Source: CAYTLW01 sp964438735
GTDB taxonomy: Bacteria; Myxococcota_A; UBA9042
Direction: 5' to 3'
Length of the DNA stretch: 57,696 nucleotides
NCBI GenBank assembly: GCA_964438735.1
Contig: CAYTLW010000040.1
Location: 1-57,696 of the forward strand
Part shown: positions 43,900 through 51,959 of the stretch, one piece after another
Layout of the letters: the number at the start of each line of letters is the position of its first letter
How positions within the stretch are numbered: the stretch's first letter is position 1
Notes under the pieces: generated by a model
What the model was told of the DNA's origin: nothing
Databases searched by the model: none
The model's input: only the letters and a program-made list of their open reading frames with translations
Position numbers and translations under genes: made by a program

Positions 43900-46800
43900 A
43901 TGAAGCGGATGCTTATCAGCGTCGACCACGACGAGTGGCGCGCTGCCATCGTGAACGATGGCCGATTGGAACAACTGGAGATCGAGCCTGTCGATCGCGA
44001 CTCCTGCCGCGGTAATATCTACCGGGCCGTCGTCGCCCGGGTCGAACCATCCCTACAGTCGGCTTTTGTCGACTTTGGCCGCGACAAGCAGGGCTTCCTG
44101 CCGGTGGGCGAGATCCACCCCAAGCTGCGCGGCGACAACAAAGACAAGCGCGCGCCCATTCAGGATCTGCTCAAGGCGGGCACAGAGATCCTGGTCCAGG
44201 TGGTGCGCGACGAGATCGGCAACAAGGGCGCCACCCTGTCGACCTTCATCTCCCTGCCGGGTCGCTACCTGGTGTTGATGCCGGAGACCGACAAGTCCGG
44301 GGTCAGCCGAAAACTCAGCGACGGCGCCCGCTCGCGGGTCAAAGAGCTGACCGAGAAGATGCAGGTGCCGGAAGGCTTCGGCCTGATCGTTCGCACCTCG
44401 GGTGAGACGGCGACCAAGCTCGAGTTGTCCAAGGATCTGGTCTACCTCAACCGGCTCTGGGCGCACATCAACAAGCGCTTCGATGCCGGCAAGGGCCCCG
44501 AGATGCTGTACATGGAGCGGACCCTGCCCATCCGCTTCATTCGCGACTACTTCTCTCGCGATATCAAGGAGGTGGTGGTCGACGACGACGAGACATTGCG
44601 CGAGGTGGCGGCCTACGTGAAGTTGCTGATGCCGCGCAATCTCAGCGCCATGGAGAGCTACTCCGGGGCGGTCCCGCTGTTCGCCCGCTACGGCATCCAG
44701 GGCCAGGTGGAGTCGGTCTTCTCGCGCCAGGTGGCGCTGCCTTCAGGCGGCTCCATTGTCATCGACCAGACCGAAGCGCTGGTCTCGGTCGACGTGAACT
44801 CCGGCCGGGTAAAAGGCAAGGACATCGAGGACACCGCCCGGGCCACCAACATCGAGGCCGCGCAGGAGATCGCCCGCCAGCTGGTGCTGCGCGATCTCGG
44901 CGGACTGGTCGTGGTGGACTTCATCGATATGCGCGATCGCAAATACGTGCGCGCCGTCGAGCAGGCCATGAAGGCCGCGATGAAGCCCGATAAGGCGCGG
45001 CATAAAATCAGCCAGATCAGCGAGTTCGGGTTGCTGGAGCTGAGCCGACAGCGGCTCAAGTCTTCGGTGAATAAGGGCGTCTTCGAGCCTTGCAATCACT
45101 GCTCCGGCACGGGTTTCCATCGCACCTCGTCGGCCATCGCCTCGTCGGTGATGCGGCGCATCTACGAGTACATCGCTCAGGGCGAAGTCCGCTACGTGAT
45201 CGCCATCCTGCCGCCCGAGGCGGCGAGCTACCTGCTCAACAACAAGCGCCAGGAGCTGGCCAGCGTGGAGCGCGAATATCACGTCTCCATCGAGATCGTC
45301 GGAGTCGAGGGGCTGAGCGCAGCTGAGGTCGTCATCGAGCGCCTGGAGACCGAGCCACCGCGCACGGGCGCTGAGCGGCAGTCGCAGAATCGACAGCGGC
45401 GAATCAGCCAGAAGCTCGACCTGGTGCGCAACAAGTTGGTGCAGCGAGAAGAGACCCGCGTCCACCGGGGTGAACTGGCTCGTAAATCCGGCGCGTTGTT
45501 GGATTTCGCCGAGATCTATCAGGAGGTGCGAGAGGCGACCGCCGAAGCCGAGAAAGAGGAGAAGGCGGCCGACGATCGCCGGCAGCGGCAGCGAGATCAG
45601 CGCAAGCGCAACGATGAGCGCCGCAAGCAAGAGCGAAAGGCGGCTGAAGAGGAAGCGGCGGAGATCGCCGCGGCCGAAGCGGCGGCTGCTGCACCCAAGG
45701 GCTTCATGGCCTGGTTGAAGAACTTGTTCGGCATGAGCACGCCGCCCTCGCTACCGACCTCCATGCCCGAGCCCGCCGAAGAGACCGTCGAAGAACCAGA
45801 GGAAGCGAAGACTGCGAGCCGCTCCTCGGAGGACTCAGGCCGGGGCGGACGGCGACGACGCGACGAACGACGCCCCTCGTCACGCCGCTCCAATCGCGAC
45901 GGCGGCTCTCGAGGCGGCGGTCGGGACAAGGACAAGTCCGACGCCAGCGGCTCGGAGGAAGAGGGCGGACGGCGACGACGACGACGACGTTCACGCGGCG
46001 GCGATGCCGACGGCGGAGACAAGGCCGCAGAGGGCAAGTCCGGGCGCGGCTCCGGAGGTCGCAGCCGACGCGGACGCCGCGATGGCACATCCGAAGAGGG
46101 CGCCAGCAAGCAAGGCGGCGCCGCCGCCAAAAGCGACTCCAGCAGGTCCACGGGCAACAAGAGTTCGGCAGCGGACGGCGCGACCAATGGCGCCGATTCC
46201 GGCGATGAAGCGCCGACCCGACGTCGACGACGGCGGCGAGGCGGTCGAGGCCGGAGCCGGAGTTCGGAGGGCGCCGACAAGTCCGCGACGGTTGAAGCCA
46301 CGCCCAAAGCCGCGGCCAGCGAGTCGCCGGCAGCGTCCGCCAAGAAGGCCCGCAAGGCGCCTGATGCGGTAGCCGCGAAATCGGATGAGGCCCCCGAGGC
46401 GCCGACTGAAGCCGCTCCGGGGACGCCGCCGCCCCTGCCGCCCACCCCGGCCACGCCGCCGCCCCTGCCGGTGCCCGATGCGTCCGAGGTGTCCATGGAA
46501 GCCGCGCCGGAGGCCCCAGCGCCCGGCGGCGAGGAGCAAGGCACCGACAAGCCCGCGGATTCGACCGACACGTCAGCGGCTGACGAGGCAGCGGAGCCCG
46601 TGCAAAACGCGGAACCGGCGGAGGCCGCAGACGCCGAAGCGGCCGAAGCGGCGCCCGAGGAGGGCGTCGAAACGGCGGCTGCCGCTCCCGCAGATGGTGA
46701 GACGACGCCGGCCACGGATGACGGCGATGCGGCCGACGAGGAAGCCGAGGCTGCCGAGAGCACCGAAGGCGAGGCCTCGGATGGCGTGCAGATGGCCGAT

Positions 46801-47016
46801 GCCATGGCCCTGGCGCGACAGGAGATCGAGCGTCTCAAAGGCGCGTCTGCCGACGAGGACGACGTCGAAGAGGCCGACGCGGAGGACGACGGGAAGGCCA
46901 CGGCCGAGGACGGTGTTGACGAGGCTGTGGTCGCGGTGCGAGACGAACCGACCACGCCGTCCAACCGCTTCGTCATCGACCTGCGCAGCGAACCATCGCC
47001 TACTGAAGGGCCATGA
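43900..47016 (+). CDS. rne: Ribonuclease E/G family endoribonuclease
   Basis: A 1,038-residue RNase E/G, a 5'-end-sensing endonuclease of mRNA decay and rRNA processing. The catalytic half (residues 1-500) shows the S1-containing N-terminus (GNIYRAVVARVEPSLQSAFVDFG), the active-site strands SVDVNSGR and VVDFIDMRD, whose aspartates bind magnesium, and the zinc-link CNHCSGTG. The second half is disordered: a charged coiled region (about 480-600), Arg-rich blocks (RRRRRRSRGG) and a long Ala/Glu/Pro tail, expected to bind RNA and possibly partner proteins. ATG 43900 has its ribosome site inside a hairpin. Its stop overlaps the response-regulator ATG. Confidence 0.93.
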   Translation: MKRMLISVDHDEWRAAIVNDGRLEQLEIEPVDRDSCRGNIYRAVVARVEPSLQSAFVDFGRDKQGFLPVGEIHPKLRGDNKDKRAPIQDLLKAGTEILVQVVRDEIGNKGATLSTFISLPGRYLVLMPETDKSGVSRKLSDGARSRVKELTEKMQVPEGFGLIVRTSGETATKLELSKDLVYLNRLWAHINKRFDAGKGPEMLYMERTLPIRFIRDYFSRDIKEVVVDDDETLREVAAYVKLLMPRNLSAMESYSGAVPLFARYGIQGQVESVFSRQVALPSGGSIVIDQTEALVSVDVNSGRVKGKDIEDTARATNIEAAQEIARQLVLRDLGGLVVVDFIDMRDRKYVRAVEQAMKAAMKPDKARHKISQISEFGLLELSRQRLKSSVNKGVFEPCNHCSGTGFHRTSSAIASSVMRRIYEYIAQGEVRYVIAILPPEAASYLLNNKRQELASVEREYHVSIEIVGVEGLSAAEVVIERLETEPPRTGAERQSQNRQRRISQKLDLVRNKLVQREETRVHRGELARKSGALLDFAEIYQEVREATAEAEKEEKAADDRRQRQRDQRKRNDERRKQERKAAEEEAAEIAAAEAAAAAPKGFMAWLKNLFGMSTPPSLPTSMPEPAEETVEEPEEAKTASRSSEDSGRGGRRRRDERRPSSRRSNRDGGSRGGGRDKDKSDASGSEEEGGRRRRRRRSRGGDADGGDKAAEGKSGRGSGGRSRRGRRDGTSEEGASKQGGAAAKSDSSRSTGNKSSAADGATNGADSGDEAPTRRRRRRRGGRGRSRSSEGADKSATVEATPKAAASESPAASAKKARKAPDAVAAKSDEAPEAPTEAAPGTPPPLPPTPATPPPLPVPDASEVSMEAAPEAPAPGGEEQGTDKPADSTDTSAADEAAEPVQNAEPAEAADAEAAEAAPEEGVETAAAAPADGETTPATDDGDAADEEAEAAESTEGEASDGVQMADAMALARQEIERLKGASADEDDVEEADAEDDGKATAEDGVDEAVVAVRDEPTTPSNRFVIDLRSEPSPTEGP

Positions 47017-48422
47017 CCGACGAGACATTGCAGACCGAAGCGACGACGAATGTACTCGTCGTCGATGATGACGCCGCCAACCTGGTGAGCCTGCAGAAGA
47101 TCCTCACCCGGGAAGGCTACTCCGTGACCGCCGCATCGGGGGGACGGGAGGCGCTGGCGGTGTTGCGCAAGGAGCGCATCCCCGTCCTGCTGACCGACCT
47201 GATGATGCCCGAAGTGGACGGCATGGAGTTGCTGCGTGCCTGTCGGCTGATGAGCCCACACACCGCGGTGGTCGTCATGACCGCATACGGCACCGTCGAG
47301 ACGGCGGTGGCGGCCATGAAAGAGGGCGCCTACGACTTCATCACCAAGCCGCTGCGCCGCGCCGACGTGGTGCGCGCCGTCGTGCGCGCCCATGAGCGGG
47401 CCAGCTTGAGATTCGAAAACGAGGAGTTGCGAGACGCCCTGGATCGCGCCGGAAGAAGCAAACAGATCATCGGCGGCTCAGCGGTGATGCGGCGTGCGGT
47501 GGAGCTGCTGGAGCGGGTCGCACCGGCCACCACGACTGTGATGCTGCGCGGCGAAAGCGGGACTGGTAAGGAGGTCTTTGCGCGCGCTCTGCACCGCATG
47601 AGCGGTCGACGCGAGGGGCCATTCGTGGCGGTGAACTGCGCCGCCATTCCGGAGTCGTTGATCGAATCCGAGCTGTTCGGCCATGAGCGGGGCGCGTTTA
47701 CCGGTGCGGTCGCCCGACGAGACGGTCGCTTCCAGCTGGCCGACGGCGGCACCCTGCTCTTGGACGAGATCGGAGACCTGCCGCTGGCCATGCAGGGCAA
47801 ACTCCTGCGCGCCCTGCAGGAAGGTGAGGTGGAACGCATCGGAGGCAGCCGGCCGATCCGCTTCGACGTGCGCCTGGTGGCGGCCACCAATCGCGACCTG
47901 GAGGCGCTGGTCAAGGACGGCGGCTTCCGCAGCGACCTGCTCTATCGGCTGGATGTGATCTCCATCGAGTTGCCGCCGCTGCGCGAGCGGGGCGAAGACA
48001 TCCCCCGCCTGGCGAACCACTTCCTGCGCCGGCTGGCGGCCATCAATCACAAGGCCGTGAGCGGTTTCGAGGCGGACGCGTTGGCGGCCCTGCAGGCCTG
48101 GACATGGCCTGGCAATGTGCGCGAATTGGAGAACGTCATCGAGCGCGCCGTGGTGCTCTGTCGCGGCGAGCGGGTGACCCTGGAAGACCTGCCCGATCGC
48201 GTTGCCCAGGCCGAAGGGGGCAGTCGACTCATGCGCATCGCCGTCGGCACACCACTCGAGGAGATCGAGCGCCTGGCCATCGACGAGACCCTCAAGATGA
48301 CGGGCGGAGACAAGCGGCGGGCGGCCATGCTGCTGGGCATCGCGGTGCGCACCATCTATCGCAAGCTGGACGGCACCAGCCGGCGCCGGGCCGCCGAGAC
48401 GGATTCCGCGGAGCAGTCATGA
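47013..48422 (+). CDS. Sigma-54-dependent response regulator, NtrC family
   Basis: A 469-residue three-domain regulator. The receiver domain (residues 12-125) has the acidic pocket VVDDD and the phospho-acceptor Asp62 in LLTDLMMP. The AAA+ domain (about 150-375) has Walker A GESGTGKE, the sigma-54 contact motif GAFTGA, Walker B LLLDEIGD and the NVRELENVIERAV end. The C-terminal helix-turn-helix reads DKRRAAMLLGIAVRTIYRKL. It should activate sigma-54 promoters on phosphorylation by a histidine kinase not in the window. It overlaps rne and the next gene by ATGA, an unusual pairing that hints at shared expression. Confidence 0.93.
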   Translation: MTDETLQTEATTNVLVVDDDAANLVSLQKILTREGYSVTAASGGREALAVLRKERIPVLLTDLMMPEVDGMELLRACRLMSPHTAVVVMTAYGTVETAVAAMKEGAYDFITKPLRRADVVRAVVRAHERASLRFENEELRDALDRAGRSKQIIGGSAVMRRAVELLERVAPATTTVMLRGESGTGKEVFARALHRMSGRREGPFVAVNCAAIPESLIESELFGHERGAFTGAVARRDGRFQLADGGTLLLDEIGDLPLAMQGKLLRALQEGEVERIGGSRPIRFDVRLVAATNRDLEALVKDGGFRSDLLYRLDVISIELPPLRERGEDIPRLANHFLRRLAAINHKAVSGFEADALAALQAWTWPGNVRELENVIERAVVLCRGERVTLEDLPDRVAQAEGGSRLMRIAVGTPLEEIERLAIDETLKMTGGDKRRAAMLLGIAVRTIYRKLDGTSRRRAAETDSAEQS

Positions 48423-49933
48423 ACCAGCCATCGGCAGGGGGGTCGGCGCGCGCCGGCCACCGGGACCTGTTGGGCCGTCCGATCGCGTCCAGCTCCCATG
48501 CCACGGCGGACAAGGACCAGCTGGACGCGGCGCTGGAACGAGCCGATCCCTGGGCCATCGCCGCGGCGCTGATTCAGCAGCAGCAGGAGGGGCTCGAACT
48601 GGCCAGCTTGACCGCCAGGCTGCTGGACTGGACCTGCACCCGGCAGGGTGATGCGACCTTGTTGATCAGCCGGCTGCTGGCCGACGGGATGCGCACCGCG
48701 GCCGGTATCGGCGACCTGCGGCGCGCGGTGCCCATGACGCAAGTGGCCAGCCTCGCCGCCGAGCTGCAGTTCGGTGCGCCTGTGGTGCCTGACAGCGACA
48801 CGCCCGGCGCCCTTGTCGAAGAAGCCGTAGGAGCCGGTGACCCGCAGGCAGCGCGCAACGCGATTGCCCGCCTGAACGATGGCGGCAAGGGAGGCGCGGC
48901 CACCGAGCGATCGCTGATCGAGCTGCTCTACTGCCATGCCGCGCGCGCGGGCCACCTGGCGCCCTTCCTGATGGCCGCTTGCGAGCTCCGCGACGGCTGC
49001 GGTGACCAGGCCGTGGCCCCATTGCACGCCGCACTGGCGGCCCGGCTTGCGGTTGCGGTCGGCACGCCGCCCGACAGGACCCTGATCGCCCATCTGGAGC
49101 GAGTCGCGCCGCTGTCCGAGCAGTGGGACGAGGTCCATGGAGCGCAGAGTGAGAGCCGTGCCGGGGCCTTCAAAGAGCCTCGCTTCCGCCGTCACCTGCT
49201 CGATGGACGCGCGGAAAGCGCGCTCAAGGCTGTGCACAAGGCCCTGGCGTATGGCATCCCACGGGAGCTGGTCGCGCGCTCGCTGACCCTGGCCGCTGCT
49301 GAGCGCGTCCTGCGCTTTGAGGACGCCATCACCGGACGCGCCGACCGTCGCGAAAGTTGGGCCGATGTGTCCTGGCTGATGGTCCAGACCAGCGCCATCC
49401 GTCAATTGCGCCACCGCCTGGACACCCCGGGCTGGATGGGGTTGCTGGCTCATGGCGTGTACGTGGTCCACAGCGCGGCCGCTATGGACGCAGCCGAGCG
49501 AGATCGAACCGCCCTGCCCGAGCCCGAGACGCTGGCCCAGACCTGGGATCACGGCCCGGAGATCGGACGCATCACGGGACGTCTGCAGGCCGGCGAGGGC
49601 GAGCGCGCCATCGCTGCGTTGCGCGGCTACCTGCTGCTGGCCCTGCCCGAACAGCCCTTGTGCGCCCAGCTGGCCGAGCTGCTCTTTGAGGACCTGGCCG
49701 GGCGAGCCGACCAGCAGGCGGGGCTGATCGCCGCCGGCTGCGCGGCCATCGAGGAGTTCAACGCGCTCGCCGGTCATCCCCACCGCGAGTTGTTGCTCTG
49801 CGCCGCCATTCGCCAGGCTGCGGCCCCGCGTCCCCACCGCCTGGGGGCGACGGCGGCGGCCCGGTTGATCGACGACAGCACCGGCCGACGTGCGCCGCCT
49901 GCTGGCGCGCCCCTGCCCTGGCGGGATCGCTGA
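48419..49933 (+). CDS. Hypothetical protein coupled to the response regulator
   Basis: A 504-residue, mostly alpha-helical, Ala/Leu-rich cytoplasmic protein. No membrane segment or catalytic motif stands out. Some lines (DGRAESALKAVHKALAYGIPRELVARSLTLAAAERVLRFE, in pieces, and LAHGVYVVHSAAAMD) recall the C-terminal helical regions attached to Rieske-type proteins in myxobacteria; here there are no Rieske ligands. Start ATG 48419 overlaps the regulator stop. It ends 30 bases before a promoter for the next lipoprotein gene. Confidence 0.55.
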   Translation: MNQPSAGGSARAGHRDLLGRPIASSSHATADKDQLDAALERADPWAIAAALIQQQQEGLELASLTARLLDWTCTRQGDATLLISRLLADGMRTAAGIGDLRRAVPMTQVASLAAELQFGAPVVPDSDTPGALVEEAVGAGDPQAARNAIARLNDGGKGGAATERSLIELLYCHAARAGHLAPFLMAACELRDGCGDQAVAPLHAALAARLAVAVGTPPDRTLIAHLERVAPLSEQWDEVHGAQSESRAGAFKEPRFRRHLLDGRAESALKAVHKALAYGIPRELVARSLTLAAAERVLRFEDAITGRADRRESWADVSWLMVQTSAIRQLRHRLDTPGWMGLLAHGVYVVHSAAAMDAAERDRTALPEPETLAQTWDHGPEIGRITGRLQAGEGERAIAALRGYLLLALPEQPLCAQLAELLFEDLAGRADQQAGLIAAGCAAIEEFNALAGHPHRELLLCAAIRQAAAPRPHRLGATAAARLIDDSTGRRAPPAGAPLPWRDR

Positions 49934-49965
49934 GGCCTGGCGGCAGCGTGGTGTGCTGATCTCCG

Positions 49966-49994
49966 TTGACGGGTCGGAAGGCTTGCTGAATACT
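49966..49994 (+). promoter_or_regulatory. Promoter of the lipoprotein gene at 50051
   Basis: TTGACG (49966-49971) and AATACT (49989-49994) are 17 bases apart, in an AT-richer stretch. The leader would be about 50 bases. The 11 bases from the -35 (TTGACGGGTCG) are identical to those at 35787, upstream of another lipoprotein gene. Confidence 0.55.
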
Positions 49995-50050
49995 CCGCCC
50001 CCCTCAAGGAGCTCGATCCGCTGTCCTGCTCCCAGAACTGGAGAATTGTG

Positions 50051-51940
50051 ATGTTCGACCGCCTCGTCTTCAATCGAATCGCCGTCGCCGCGCTGGTGGC
50101 GATCTCTGCCATTGCATTGCTGAGCACGGGTTGCAGCAAGAAGAAGGAAGCGCCCGCCAAGAAGGCGGCCGTGGAGGCCGTCGCAAAGGCGGCAGCACCG
50201 GCCAAGCCGAAAGAGCCGCCACCGCCGCCGGACGTGGACCTGCAGGCCGGTGAGGCCGTGGTCGGGTGGTTGACCATTCGCTCGATCACGACGCTCTTCG
50301 ACGCTGTGGAGACCATCGCCGCCAAGATGGGCGAGTTGCCCCCGGGCGCCTCCCTTCGCCAGAAGGCCTTCAACGACATGACCCTGCTGCTGGCCAATAA
50401 TGGCGTGACCGGTCACGAGTGGCTCGACAAGGCGCGGCCGTTGCACGTCATCTTCCAGGACGACGATCCGAAGCAGCCCGAGGGCGCCGTGGCGCTGCTG
50501 CTGCCGGTGACCGATGAGAAGGCCGTGCTGGGTGCCATGAAGGCGGCCAAGACGGGCGCCGACGCGGCCGGCCACAAGGCCGTGCTGACGGTCGAAGGCA
50601 AGCCGACCTACTTCGACTTCATCGACAAGTACGCCGTGGTGACCGCCAGCGACAAGCGCTTTGGCAAGGTCAAGGCCTTCGCCACCCGCCTGGCCGCCAC
50701 CAAGCCGCCGGCGCTGTTGTACACGGGCATCTCGGTGACCGACGCGGTGAAGACCCGCAAGGCCGAGATTGACGTCATGATCGCTCAGCTGGACGCGATG
50801 CAGAAGAACAGCGCCGCCAGTGGCGGCCCCGCGGCCGGCTACTACACCACGATGATCCGTCAGTGGCTGAGCGAGCTGACCCGCCTGGAGATCACCGTCG
50901 ACGCCGACGGCGAACGCGTCTCCATCGGTACCCGGATGCACGCCGTGAAGGGCTCGAAGCTGGGCAAGCAGTTCGAAGCCGGTCGCGGCCGCAGCGCCGT
51001 CTCTCTGGCCGCGAATCTGCCGGCCAACGCCTATCTGGCCGCCGTGGCATCGACCGATCCCAAGGCGGGCGAGTCTCAGATCGCCGAGTCCATGAAGATG
51101 CTCAAGGAGATGTTCAAGCTCGACGACAAGGCCGCCGCAGCGCTGGAGGCAGACATGCGCTCCGCGATGAAGTTTGCCGATGGCACCAGCGCCTTCGCCG
51201 CCTACCCCGACGGCAACGCCGCCCTGGGCATGGTCGCCTTCGCCGGCGCCCGCGACCCGGGCGCAGTGCTCAAGGTGACCAAGCGGGTGATCAGCTCCAT
51301 CCTGATGCGCGCCTTGGAGATGGAGAAAGAGAAGAACAAGAAGCTCAATCCGAAGGCGGCGGACGATCCCAAGCTGGCCATCGTCGAATCGGCCATCAAG
51401 GACATGAAGGTAGACCCGCTGATCCAGTCCTTCGGCCCGGTGGCCGAGCAGATGGGCGTGAAGATCACCGCCAATACCAGCAAGGATGGCGGCGCCACCT
51501 GCGACGTGCTCGACCTGGCCTTCGACTGGAAGAAGCTGGCCAAGGCCGACGCCGCCAACGCCGAGCGGGCTGCCGCAGTGTTGGGCGATCGCACCGCGTT
51601 GACCCTCTGTCTGGGCAAGGACCGCCTGTCGTTTGGCGCCGGCCCCAGCGCCCTGGAGCAGGGACGTCGGGCTGCCCTGGCCAAGCCGGCCGGGCTGGCC
51701 GCAGCGCCGGTGTTCAAGGCCGCTGCGGAGCGCAACGTCAAGAAGGCCAGCTGGCTGCTGGTGGCCAACGCGGGCACGCTCATCGCGGCCTACAGCAAGG
51801 TCATGCCGATGGCGCCCAAGGGCTTCCCGACTGATCGGGCCATCGCCCTGGGCTGCGGCAACCGCGCGCGCTCCTTCGCCTGCCAGCTCGACGTGCCGGT
51901 GCAGGTGATCCAGGCCACGCGCACCCTGATGGGCAAGTAG
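50051..51940 (+). CDS. Hypothetical lipoprotein, DUF3352-like
   Basis: A 629-residue lipoprotein with lipobox LSTGC followed by a Lys/Ala/Pro linker. The body has repeated alpha/beta units (AVVGWLTIRSITTLFDAVETIA, ALLLPVTDEKAVLGAM, DFIDKYAVVTASDKRF) with the pattern of large periplasmic proteins sometimes called DUF3352, but no catalytic motif. Start ATG 50051 follows GGAG by 7 bases; the GTG at 50048 is the alternative. Two von Willebrand A lipoproteins follow on the same strand, the first 19 bases on, so a surface complex is plausible. Function unknown. Confidence 0.65.
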   Translation: MFDRLVFNRIAVAALVAISAIALLSTGCSKKKEAPAKKAAVEAVAKAAAPAKPKEPPPPPDVDLQAGEAVVGWLTIRSITTLFDAVETIAAKMGELPPGASLRQKAFNDMTLLLANNGVTGHEWLDKARPLHVIFQDDDPKQPEGAVALLLPVTDEKAVLGAMKAAKTGADAAGHKAVLTVEGKPTYFDFIDKYAVVTASDKRFGKVKAFATRLAATKPPALLYTGISVTDAVKTRKAEIDVMIAQLDAMQKNSAASGGPAAGYYTTMIRQWLSELTRLEITVDADGERVSIGTRMHAVKGSKLGKQFEAGRGRSAVSLAANLPANAYLAAVASTDPKAGESQIAESMKMLKEMFKLDDKAAAALEADMRSAMKFADGTSAFAAYPDGNAALGMVAFAGARDPGAVLKVTKRVISSILMRALEMEKEKNKKLNPKAADDPKLAIVESAIKDMKVDPLIQSFGPVAEQMGVKITANTSKDGGATCDVLDLAFDWKKLAKADAANAERAAAVLGDRTALTLCLGKDRLSFGAGPSALEQGRRAALAKPAGLAAAPVFKAAAERNVKKASWLLVANAGTLIAAYSKVMPMAPKGFPTDRAIALGCGNRARSFACQLDVPVQVIQATRTLMGK

Positions 51941-51959
51941 CATTGAGTCGCGGGAACCG

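Noticed and set aside
43485..44015. A 176-codon open frame crossing into the RNase gene
   Set aside because: Arg/Thr-rich text with no family; it overlaps the strong rne start in another frame.
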